Shown here: piece by piece, positions 11,694 to 21,711 of the stretch
Position numbering within the stretch: the stretch's first letter is position 1
How the letters are laid out: every line of letters starts with the position of its first letter
Assembly (NCBI GenBank): GCA_037367355.1
Contig: CM074701.1
Coordinates: 1,488,001-1,552,000 of the forward strand
DNA length: 64,000 bases
Direction: 5' to 3'
Source of the DNA: Neoscytalidium dimidiatum
Taxonomy: Eukaryota > Ascomycota > Dothideomycetes > Botryosphaeriales > Botryosphaeriaceae
The notes under the pieces: generated by a model
The model's database searches: none
The model's input: the letters and a program-made list of their open reading frames with translations, nothing else
What the model was told of the DNA's origin: nothing
Translations under genes and position numbers: made by a program

Positions 11694-12556
11694 ATGTTGA
11701 TTAAGCAAGGCATCCTTTCCCTGGTAACAGCCGGGCTCATCGGTGCGCAAACAGGCTCCGACAATGGATCGCCAGAGATTGCAACTTTCCAATGGGACTG
11801 CGCACAATTGCAAGGAGCCTGCGACAATGCATGCTTCCACGTACGCTGCCGAGGTCTACAAAATGTGTTGCCTCTGACAATGGACACCAACTTTGTAAAC
11901 CGGCCCAAGCGCAGGCAGGCTTCTGGATGCGCCCTTAAGCCCTGTTTCCAGCTACCCGCATTAGCCGCCTCTGGAGACTCCTGCCATGACTTTCCCTTCG
12001 CTTTCACGGAAGAGGGGGGAATTGGTGCAACAATGCGCTGTGTCCCCTTTGCTGAGAATAGCAGTGCGTCCTCTCATGAACGCGATGAGAAAGAAACCAG
12101 CTGATATGCTATCCTAGATCAAGGAGACCAGTTGGGTTCGTTTCGACAGGGACTTCGAGACGGCCAAAAATTTGATATAAGCCTGATCAACTATCAAAAT
12201 TCGTTAGTACAGTTGAAGTACTCATTTTAAAGTGGATGAATTCTGATTTTGACTCAATCCTCCACAGGCCCTTCTGTCTTCCAACCACAGACTGTCAGAA
12301 CGATGGCTTCGAATTTGTGCTACAAGACGGTATTTTCCACTATGCTACTAGCGTGCCTCAACAGTTACAAGATTTACAAGCAAGAGATGGGGTCGAGAGG
12401 ATGCAAATGAACAGCAAAAGTTACTTCTTCCGAAGATATATTGGGGCAGACGGTGTAGAGCGTTTGCATTTACCAGCCAGGCGTGATGAGTCTCTAGTCG
12501 GCCGAAGCGTGGTCACTCAGGATGGTGAGGTCGCCATGATCAGGGAAATTGCCTGA
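11694..12556 (+). CDS. Secreted NucA/NucB-domain nuclease-like protein
   Basis: Three exons (11694-12063, 12118-12202, 12268-12556) encode 247 aa. Residues 1-18 are a hydrophobic signal peptide (MLIKQGILSLVTAGLIGA). The mature part contains the pattern of fungal NucA/NucB deoxyribonuclease-domain proteins: DCAQLQGACDNACFHVRC, then RRQASGC, then GDSCHDFPFAFTEEGG and ATMRCVPFAEN. Across intron 1 it continues QGDQLGSFRQGLRDGQKFD. Introns start GTGCGT and GTTAGT and end CTAG and ACAG; both junctions keep the family pattern in frame. The usual acidic CDEYPF motif, as I remember it, reads CHDFPF here, so catalytic competence is uncertain. The C-terminal 65 residues (from about QLQDLQARDG) are not assigned. 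It stands alone in an AT-rich area; a role in degrading extracellular DNA or against other microbes is inference. Confidence 0.78.
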
Positions 12557-13251
12557 ACGCATTGTATTTTCTCGCTCCGCTAAGATTAAGCCGTGAGTCT
12601 TGGAAGTAATACACGGTCGTAATGACCTGGTTGAGCTTAATCAATATGATTATCGGTTTGAAAAGGAGCCCAGGGAAACAGTTGACAGCGGGGGATTGCA
12701 CCCTGCATTCCACGCAGCATGATGACCCCCACGGTACATATATTGTAGGACTAAGTGCTAGGCGTCGTCATCCATGGGCAATCTATGCAGCCATCCGGAG
12801 TTAGGTGTCCAATAATGCTTGTCGGTCTTGTAGCAGGGTAGCTGCGTCAGCTATCACTGTGGAATCATACTCAAAATGGTTCGAGGGTGAACAAATCCTT
12901 TGGCGAAGAAAACAAGAAAGAACCTTACTTACTTTCCCGGGCTGCCCTGGTGCTCACTGTTACTTCCATCTAATTTCGCACATGGAAGCCGTTGGTAAAG
13001 GCTGGATTCTTGATAATGGTAATAGCGACAAAAATGAAGTAAGCAAGAATGGGGTAGATACAAGTGCCGTATCCAACATCAGAATATACCATGCAACCCT
13101 CTAAAGGGTATTCGGAAGAAATGCGAGTGCAAGCGACCTTGCCATAACCATTCCACCCGATAAATGCTCGAACAGCATTATGAAGAAAACTTTTCTTTTA
13201 GCTAACCACCCAACGCCAGTTCGTCGAAAACACCGCGCACTCCAAACAAGT
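12557..13251. other. Intergenic between the nuclease-like gene and MAK16 (convergent)
   Basis: No gene is supported. A 99-codon plus-strand frame (12805-13104) has no signal peptide, domain or codon pattern resembling the neighbouring genes. Confidence 0.5.
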
Positions 13252-14468
13252 CTACGTGCGGATGACCTGACGTGGAGTGGGCTCGTGTTCATATTCGTAC
13301 TCGATCTGCCGTTTGGGACCCTTTGACGACTTCTTCTTGTTGACTTTGATAGCCGGATCAGGACCGCGTTTCCTCTTCTTCATGCTGGCGAGAGCATTCT
13401 TGAGCTTCTCTGTGTCATCCTTGTCGTCATCGTCCTCCTCGCTGGTACCATCGCTATCATCCTCTTCATTGCTTGCGTCCTCCGAATCATCTTCATCGCT
13501 AGACTCGTCACCGATCCAATCCTCCAGGTCGCCGAGGTCCTCATCCTCGGATTCGCTGCCTTCAAGGTCGCTCACATATTCAACGTCGCCGACACCCTCC
13601 TCATTCTCTATCTCCTCTTCGAATTCCTCCTCAATACCTTCGTCTAGATCCTCATCCCGCTCGCCCTCGCCGCCACGCTCCAAGCCTTTCAAGACCTTCT
13701 TCCACACCGCCTCATCAACATTCAGCGGCTGTTCGCCGTATGCACCGCTCCGCAGACGCTCGATGAGTTCTCTCTCGATGGCTCGCTCGACCTTGGCAGC
13801 AGCAGCAGCCTTGCGCTCGCGGGTCTCCTCACGGCGGCGGACCTTAGGAGCGAGCTTAGGGACCAAACTTTCTCCAAGACGTTCCTGCTCCTTGGCCAGA
13901 CGTTGTGAACGTATGCGGACTTGAGTGAGGCGAGTGAGGCGTTGCTTGTTCTTGTGGACGAGGAATTTAGGCCAATAAATTAAGCGCTGGTCGACTTGCT
14001 CAAGAGCCTTTGCGTAATTGGAGGAGAGCTTGATACGCTCCCACCAGCGGTTCGGCTACGGCGATGTCAGCGAGTGCACTGTCTCTAGAAGGAGATCGAA
14101 CACAAAGAATCAACGCGCACCTGATGTGAGCGTTCAATCGTCTTGATGTAAAGATAGAGGGCACCTGTTTCGGGGTGGGCGCGGATGGTGGCGTAGCGGG
14201 AGTTTGCAAGCGGACATGACTGGCGGTTGCAGAGACCGGTGACATTGTACCTGGATATAGAGCGTCAACATATGTCATCATAAAGCAAGATTGGCGTGGA
14301 ATAGGCAAGCCTACTCGTTGCGACAGAAATTCTGGTTCTTCGTCGGGAGTCTGGCAGCAAAAGTTAGCGACTTCGCGCGCACGGAGGGCCGATAAGAACC
14401 GACTTGAGCTTGAAGGAGCAGAACTGCTGGTTGATGACCTGCCACACAATCTCGTCGGAGGCGGACAT
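13252..14468 (-). CDS. MAK16: Mak16, 60S ribosome biogenesis factor
   Basis: Mak16 is a nucleolar protein needed for early 60S subunit assembly. Four exons (14468-14404, 14350-14315, 14250-14121, 14055-13252) give 344 aa. The N-terminal core is conserved: [17 protein letters not shown], then [20 protein letters not shown], with zinc-binding-type cysteines 17, 31, 41 and 46. Further signatures are [34 protein letters not shown] and [13 protein letters not shown]. The middle has the [20 protein letters not shown] block. The C-terminal third is a long Asp/Glu/Ser tract followed by basic nuclear-localisation-type clusters (KKRKRG, KKKSSKG). Exon 2 is only 36 nt. All splice junctions keep family continuity. 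It is divergent from alpha-tubulin. Confidence 0.95.
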
Positions 14469-14851
14469 GGTGAGGGTGGGGTGTTGGAGGGGTTGGGTAC
14501 CAGAGCGGCTGCTGGCAGAGTTGGAGCAATGCGCAGACTGGACTTTTCGTCGGCGTCAGGATGCGTAGAACGCCGACCCTGCGTGAATACAGCTGACTGA
14601 TTCCACGCGCGCATTTCCATTGGCCGACGCCAGATCATGTGTGCGCCTAGCCGTATCGGGCATGGTGCACACACGACTGTTTATGTCGGCTGCGAGAGCG
14701 ACCCTCTTCTCCCTGGAGCCATCCCGCGACGGTCCACACGCTCTGATCAACGCACCGCACGGGGCTTCTTCATTACGCCTCAATACTTTCTCGCGCCCCC
14801 TCGTACTCCCTCCACCATCCACACACTCCCCTTTACACACATCTGCCCACC
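14469..14851. promoter_or_regulatory. Divergent promoter region, MAK16 / alpha-tubulin
   Basis: This 383-bp gap separates two start codons pointing away from each other. An ATTGG (reverse CCAAT box) lies at 14619-14623, and the tubulin side is rich in C/T (CCCTCCACCATCCACAC), typical of strongly expressed fungal genes. Shared control is inferred. Confidence 0.55.
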
Positions 14852-16609
14852 ATGAGAGAAGTTATCAGCTTGAACGGTACGTTCGACCGCCCCGCCGACG
14901 CGCCCAAAACTTCACCGCCTGCTCCCGCGATCCCTGTTTACTGACTGAACCGCGAATCTAGTCGGCCAGGCCGGTTGCCAGATCGCGAACTCCTGCTGGG
15001 AGGTGAGTACCCCCGTGTCTGCCCTCCAGAGGGCGCGTCGACACTCGCATCCGCTGACTTTGTCCCCAGCTCTACTGCCTCGAGCACGGCATCCAGGTAC
15101 GCGCTTTTCGCCACCGCCCCGCGGCAACATTTGCTCTCCCCGCTCAATCCCGCTTGCTTCCGCTCACACCGCCATAGCCCGATGGTTACCTCACCGAGGA
15201 GCGCAAGGCTGCCGACGACGACCACGGATTCAGCACTTTCTTCTCTGAGACCGGTGCGCTCTCTCCCCCCACCCACGCCACGTGCGCGTTGCGGGAGCCC
15301 CGCCGCTGATAAATCATCAACAGGCCAGGGCAAGTACGTCCCCCGTACTATCTACTGCGATCTTGAGCCCAATGTCGTCGACGAGGTCCGCACCGGCACC
15401 TACCGCGGCCTGTTCCACCCGGAGCACATGATTACCGGCAAGGAGGATGCCTCCAACAACTACGCCCGTGGCCACTACACCGTGGGCAAGGAGCTCATTG
15501 ACCAGGTCCTCGACAAGGTTCGCCGTGTGGCCGACAACTGCGCCGGTCTGCAAGGTTTCCTTGTCTTCCATTCTTTCGGTGGTGGTACCGGTTCTGGTTT
15601 CGGCGCTCTGCTCATGGAGCGCCTGTCCGTCGACTACGGCAAGAAGTGCAAGCTCGAGTTCTGCGTCTACCCGGCTCCCCAGGTCGCCACTTCTGTTGTT
15701 GAGCCTTACAACTCCATCCTGACCACTCACACCACTCTGGAGCACTCTGACTGCTCCTTCATGGTCGACAACGAGGCGATCTACGACATCTGCCGCCGCA
15801 ATCTTGGCATTGAGAGGCCTAACTACGAGAACCTGAACCGCCTGATTGCCCAGGGTGAGAATAATCTCAGAACGTGCTGATAATATCTTCCGCTAACTGA
15901 GCTGCAGTTGTCTCATCCATCACTGCCTCTCTCCGCTTCGACGGCTCCCTGAACGTCGATCTGAACGAGTTCCAGACTAACCTGGTCCCTTACCCTCGTA
16001 TCCACTTCCCTCTGGTCGCCTATGCTCCAGTTATCAGCGCTGCCAAGGCTGCTCACGAGGCCAACTCGGTCCAGGAGATCACCATGTCCTGCTTCGAGCC
16101 CAACAACCAGATGGTCAAGTGCGACCCCCGCAACGGCAAGTATATGGCCACCTGCCTACTTTACCGCGGAGACGTCGTCCCCAAGGATACCCACCAAGCG
16201 GTTGCCACTCTCAAGACCAAGCGTACCATCCAGTTCGTCGACTGGTGCCCGACTGGTTTCAAGATCGGTATCTGCTACCAGCCCCCGCAGATTGTGCCCA
16301 ACGGCGACCTCGCCAAGGTCGACCGCGCTGTGTAAGTCCGAATTCGATGTATTGTTAGTTCTCTGCTAATCCGCTCAAAGCTGCATGCTTTCCAACACCA
16401 CCGCCATCGCCGAGGCCTGGTCGGCTTTGTCGCACAAGTTCGACCTCATGTACTCCAAGCGTGCCTTCGTCCATTGGTACGTCGGCGAGGGTATGGAGGA
16501 AGGCGAGTTTAGCGAAGCTCGTGAGGATCTGGCTGCGCTGGAGAGGGACTACGAGGAGGTCGCGGCCGACTCCCTTGGCGAGGAGGAAGGTCTTGAGGCC
16601 GAGTACTAG
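14852..16609 (+). CDS. TUB1: Alpha-tubulin
   Basis: Alpha-tubulin pairs with beta-tubulin to build microtubules. Seven exons (14852-14876, 14962-15002, 15070-15096, 15178-15253, 15324-15854, 15908-16331, 16381-16609) encode 450 aa. The protein starts [20 protein letters not shown], has the nucleotide-binding loop GGGTGSG, and shows alpha-type marks: [19 protein letters not shown] and the [20 protein letters not shown] stretch containing the catalytic glutamate. It ends in GLEAEY, so the terminal tyrosine of the detyrosination cycle is present. The first four exons are 25, 41, 27 and 76 nt, so most introns crowd the 5' end, as is usual in filamentous fungal tubulins. All six junctions keep phase and family sequence. 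Confidence 0.97.
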
Positions 16610-17305
16610 TTGTCTCGAGTATTTGGGGTTTCCTTCAGTTGTAGAGGGGATTAGGGGCCTAAGCGAGCGTTTTGGGAAGTCTGCAGGCCTAGAATTATGT
16701 TCTTTGCCTGCCCGGAAGTGCGTTTTTCGTGTTACTCGCTTTTAATCAAATGGGAAAATTCTGCAATTTCGCTCCCTAAAACGGAGGTGATCACGCGACG
16801 TCGAAGCTCCAATTTATGGCAAATGTGCTTGAGTTTCTTCATGTAGCCCTTGGAATCTGTTCGGAGCCGCCTCAGAATCATTATGTATGCTGGGATGCTT
16901 ACATGACTGCGTTCGAAGTTTGGAGTTGAACACATGTGTCGCAGACAAGTTGAATGCACCAGCAAATTGCAAGTTGGCATGGAGAAAGACCACGTTTACT
17001 ACGCTAGAGTGGTGTTCTAGTTCAATTTTCTAGGACGGTATCAAATTAAATGCAAACTTTCCCTTTGAGAACTCCTCAAACGCCCTTTTCCTATCTACCG
17101 AGGAATGTCCAGATTCATGCAACCCAAGGACGGGGTCAAGGGTCTTCGGCCCAGCCATACCATTCCCTCCTGGCTGGAACGGGCGGACCGGGCCGAAAAG
17201 GGGGACCCGCAATCCTCCACAGCCCCTCGGCGCCAACAGCGAGCGGAACCAGCGTACGAGACCGATGGGAATCGACTATCGCACGTGAGCGTCTTCCGCT
17301 TGCAT
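16610..17305. other. Convergent intergenic region, alpha-tubulin / MCL1
   Basis: This holds the 3' flanks of the two genes. No coding frame, repeat or RNA gene is supported. Confidence 0.55.
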
Positions 17306-20120
17306 TCAGTCATCGTCGCCATCCAAGCCGACCAGCCGCCTCTCGGCCAGTTCTTCGATCTTGCCCCTTAGGACATCTCTGCCGAAGCGGCTGGCGATCT
17401 TAGCCGCGGCGTCGAGCATCTTGCCGGAACGGTCGCGCATCAGGCCGACGATTTCGAACGCCTTCATGCCACGTTCCTCGCCTTCGCGGCACTCGGCCGC
17501 CAGCAGCTGAAGCAAGGCCTTGTCGACTTCGAGTTCGCGGCGCGCCAGCTCCTGCTTCTGCGTCACCGTGGCGCGAGTTGCCGCGACGAGATCGTCCAGC
17601 AGCGAGAGCTGTACCGAGTGGCGGACGAACTGCTCCTCCAGCGTCTGCGTTTCGTTGAGGCCGGACGCACCTTCGTCAGACGAGTCTTCGTCCATGGCAT
17701 CTGGGCTGGCCCGATGGCGGCCGCTTCGGGGTTTGGGAACGTGAAGTGGGATTTGGAATTCAAAATCGGTAAGGAGAGGGCGAGGGAAATAGGCGTACTT
17801 GTCGCCGCCCTTGAGAATAATGCAGTGGAATCGATCATTGGCAACAGCCACGGGCCAGTAGGTCTCCTCTTTGCGGCCGGAAGCGAGCCGGGAGAGGAGT
17901 TTGGTATCTAGGAGCGGAATCCAACGCGATTGGGATGGCGTCCGCCAGTGTTGTAATACCAAAAGTGTACCAGTTGTGTCGTAGATGCACGGGTCCTGTT
18001 GAATCGATGTTAGTATGGTTAAGGGCGTGAGATATAGTGTATGCCTACGCCTTGATCAGAGAAGAAGACGCTTTGTAACTCTGCGCCTTCACTAAGAGCG
18101 ACAATGTCCTCGCTCTGACAGATTTCATCGCGCTTTACATTCTCAATCGTGTATAAGAGTCGCGTGGAACCATCGCCGCCCACGGGTCCGTTTCCGATTG
18201 TCATCACGTAGTCCCTCCAGCTTGCACAAGTCACCGTGGGAGACGACTTTTGCCGATAGATGCGGAACGGAACTCCGAAAAGGGTGTATATGCGGACATA
18301 GTCGGCCGATGTCATCACCACCACATACGAATCGCTGAGTGAGATGGCCGTAACACTTTCTCCGGGAGGCAATTCAGTTCTCCAGTCTGTCCTTGCTGTC
18401 CAAGTCTCGTGCGGCCGGTAATAGACCATAGCTGGATGGTCTTTGGAAGGCTGGCAAGAGAAGAGCGTGCCATTCTCATTCAAGCATGCTTTGTCGTAGA
18501 GGAATGGGTCAGTAAAGTGAAAGTCGCGGTGAGCTTCCCGGTCATAGAACTCGACAGTCACGGTATGATGAGTCTCCTGATCGACTGTCCAGACAAAGCC
18601 GGTGAAGTTGAGGCACAAGTACCGCCTGTTGCCACGCCACGGCGTGCTGCCTGGTTGGAAAGCGGCATGCATCCGCACCTGCATTCCTCCTCGGCTACGC
18701 TTCCCATGGGGAAGATCTATATCGTCGACGGCTCTGCCACGCTTCCCATTACCATTAATTTCGTCGACGTAGCCTGCCCCATCATCATCCTCGATAAAGC
18801 CGTCCGCGTCGGACATGCCGTCATCTCCGAGAATCTCGTCTAGTGAGTCAGGCGTCCCTCGCCGAGCAGAGCGAGGATCCTTCGCTCCGTTGATTGGTAA
18901 ACGCCGGGCGTTCCCTGAAATATCGGTGAGAGGATCATGTATGAGCGGCGCAGCTTGAAGGTCCTTGTCTAGAATTGAAGCATGCTCAGGCGGCACGAAA
19001 TCGGTGTGGATGAAGAGCTCGCCATCGTTGTTCGTATACGACAGAATATTTTCAGTAGGGTGCCAGGTCATAGCCAGAATTGTGGCACGAATATCGTCGT
19101 ATGTCTTGACTGGGCGCTGAGTTCTGGTGTCCCATATCGTGAGCTTCCGGTCAAGGCCGGTGGTTGCGAGAAGGCCGCCATTGGGTGACCATGCCGCCGC
19201 GGTGATATCTCCAGTATGACCAGATTTGAAAGCTCTCTGGCGCTCCCAGTCGCTGCGAGAGATAACCTGAATATCTTCAATTACATGAGCGCAGCACTCT
19301 CTCATCTCACAGGCTCAGACTTACCGCGTGTGGGAGTGGCTACTGCGAATGCCCGTCCGTCCGGGTGCCACAAGACTTTTGAGCTAGCCTCGGCATCAGT
19401 CTCAAGAGACCTGATCAATCCGTCCACCTTCTTAACCAAAGATGGCTCCTCGGAGCTCAGCGAGTATATGTAGATTTGGCCGTCGGCACACGAAGCGGCC
19501 AAGAAGGACCCGCTGACGTCGAAGGAAACATGCTTCACGGGGCGCGACTGTTCCCGGAGGTGAATGACTCTGGTCATGTCTCTTGTATTGACCACCTTGA
19601 CGACCAATTCGCTCGGGATAGTCAGTTTCTTGTGTTCTTGGCTCTGGCCGGGGGGCTCTTACTCGCTGGCTACCGCGGCCCAATTGCCATCAGGCGAGAG
19701 GGCAATATCGCGAATTGGTAGAGTACAGCGGACCAGAACTTCTTCGAAGGAATTGGTGACAAGAGAGTATTTGCAGACCGTCCCATCTTCGGCGCCAGTG
19801 ACGAAAAAGTCGTTCTGTTATGTCTATTAGCAGCACGGAAATGCCCGCCGCACACATCAGTCGCTTACAGCAGCAGCAACGGCTGTATTGGAGTCCTGCG
19901 CATTATCGATATTGGTCGGCTCGTCAACGGATCCAGTCTGGAAGACGCGAATGGCATTGTTCAGGCCGACAGTGATCAGCTTGCGTCCATTCGGCGTGTA
20001 GCTAAGGAAGGTTGGGCCCGGAGGGTCTCAAGCAACCGGCAAAGGTCAGCGAGTATTTCTTCTTGGAGTCCGCAGGTACATACGAGCAGGAAGCCCTCTC
20101 AGTCTCTGGTTGCTGGCCAT
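17306..20120 (-). CDS. MCL1: Ctf4/Mcl1/SepB replisome adaptor (WD40 protein)
   Basis: Ctf4/Mcl1 links the CMG helicase with DNA polymerase alpha and supports sister-chromatid cohesion. Six exons (20120-20084, 20026-19869, 19814-19663, 19611-19325, 19274-18049, 17995-17306) encode 849 aa. The N-terminal half is a WD40 propeller; examples are FLSYTPNGRKLITVG, DIALSPDGNWAAVAS, KHVSFDVSGSFLAASCADG and ITAAAWSPNGGLLATTGLDR. An acidic linker (DEILGDDGMSD, GFIEDDDGAG) precedes the SepB/Ctf4 C-terminal beta-propeller region (FTGFVWTVDQE, DSYVVVMTSADYVRIYTLFG). A C-terminal helical domain follows from about residue 720. Every intron starts GTRNGN-like and ends AG, with phases matching. It is divergently placed from the checkpoint gene HUS1. 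Confidence 0.94.
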
Positions 20121-20185
20121 AACGATTATGTCGAGCACCGGAGAAGATGTGGACGCGCGGGACGGAGAACGCGACATGGGGCGCG

Positions 20186-20191
20186 ACGCGT
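20186..20191. promoter_or_regulatory. MCB-type ACGCGT box between MCL1 and HUS1
   Basis: The palindrome ACGCGT lies 66 bp before the MCL1 start and 223 bp before the HUS1 start. In yeasts this MluI box binds MBF (Mbp1-Swi6) and drives G1/S genes. Presence is seen; function is inferred. The motif also occurs by chance elsewhere in this GC-rich window. Confidence 0.4.
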
Positions 20192-20413
20192 AGCGCGTAA
20201 AGTGGCGCTAGTCCTCGGCCGGAAAGCTTTCCGCTCCAGCACCAGTCACGCCCATCTCCTCTGCGCCGCAGACCTACCCACCCTCGGTCTCAGACCCTCT
20301 CCAAGCTGCAATGGGCATATATGTAGCGTCGCTGCAGTCAACCGGCCCCTACACCTCGAAGTGACCTGCGCATTGTGTAGCCGGACGCCCGTCGCCTGGA
20401 AAGATCTGCTGAA

Positions 20414-21711
20414 ATGCGGTTCAAGGCCTCGATTCAGAACATCGGCACATTTGCAAGTATGACACGCACAATTCAAGATTGCAGGGTGCAGCTGATGACA
20501 AGCAGAGCTCACGGCCTCTCTTGCATCTCTTGGCCCCGTGGCATGGGTTAGACTCAATGAAGATGAAGTTCGCTTCACCATTATTCCCGAGCAGGGTACT
20601 CAGGTTTGGGCGTGAGTACTTCCTCAAGCATGGCATGCCGCTCGGCTAACTTGGTGACCCAGCGTGCTAGTCATCGTGAGCCGATCTACCACGGACTGTT
20701 GATCCGGAGTCGACTGACGATCTGAAACTTCGGCCAGGACACCATTTTCGATGAGGACTACAACATCCAGTCCGCCGCAAACAACGTCATAAACCTTGAG
20801 GTGCCGCTCGCTCCGCTTCAACGTGCTCTCAAATCTGCCTTGACCGCCACCTCTGCCTCAATTCGCTTGACTAAGAAGGACAATGCGCCTATCCTATCTC
20901 TGACCATTATCACCAACTCCCTAGGCTCAACGCACAGCACATTCGGCTCAGCTGGTCCGAGCGAAGGCTATGGCTTTGGCGAGGACCAGGACGGCCGTGA
21001 GCGCGAGACCATTATCACCCAGGACGTCCCGGTGCGGGTGCTGAACCCTAGTAATGTCGAAGGAATTCACGAACCCCGCTGCCGAGAGCCCGATGTTCAT
21101 ATTCTTCTACCGCATTTGCTGCAGCTCAAGAGCATCTCCGATCGCTTTACAAAGCTGGCCTTGGCGGCGAAAGCCAACGGTGCGGGCGTCGGCGGGGCTG
21201 CTCCGCGTCTTGAAATGTCTGCTAACATGCATGGTTGCCTAAAGCTGAGCATCCGAACGGATGCCATGAACATTTCGAGCGTCTGGACAGGTCTTTCGAA
21301 CCCTGAACTTGACCCTTCTCAGGTTGAAGGTGGTGAAGAAGGCATTAGGCACCATCCCAGCACTAGAATGAAAGAGCTCGGAAGCGCAGATGGGCGCAGT
21401 GAGGAGGGGTGGGCAACCGTACGAATTGATGGCAGGGACTGGAGCAAGGTCATGTCAGTGGGCAGGCTGGGTGGTAGAGTGATTGCCTGTAAGATCTTGC
21501 CATCTATGCTCTTCTCCGCAAAGCTCAGGTTACTGACTGACCATATCAGGTTTCTGTCATGAGCATGCACTAATCCTCTACGTTTACCTGCCCAATGACG
21601 AAGACGGGCGGGAAGATTCCGTTCTGACTGTAAGTCTCCATGTTCTCCTGGAGTGCGCCATGGTCATTCGCTAACCACGCGTAGTACTACGTCAGCTCAT
21701 ACAGTGAATGA
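20414..21711 (+). CDS. HUS1: Hus1 subunit of the 9-1-1 checkpoint clamp
   Basis: Hus1 forms the PCNA-like 9-1-1 ring with Rad9 and Rad1 and signals DNA damage. Six exons (20414-20456, 20506-20611, 20663-20675, 20738-21488, 21550-21629, 21685-21711) give 339 aa. It begins MRFKASIQNIGTFAKL and continues with GPVAWVRLNEDEVRFTIIPE, IFDEDYNIQS, NNVINLEVPLAPLQRALKSA and IRLTKKDNAPILSLTI. Later come EGIHEPRCREPDVHILLP and LKSISDRFTKLA, the most conserved Hus1 blocks. The last exons read FCHEHALILYVYLPNDEDGR and YYVSSYSE. Exon 3 is just 13 nt, yet both flanking introns have GTGAG donors and CTAAC/CTGAC branch sites. The only weak point is the local sequence around that micro-exon (VLVI), which is poorly conserved in the family. 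Confidence 0.93.

Noticed and set aside
13277..13924. 215-codon Ser-rich plus-strand ORF
   Set aside because: It is the complement of the acidic GAN/GAR tract of MAK16; serine runs arise from TCN/AGN complements.
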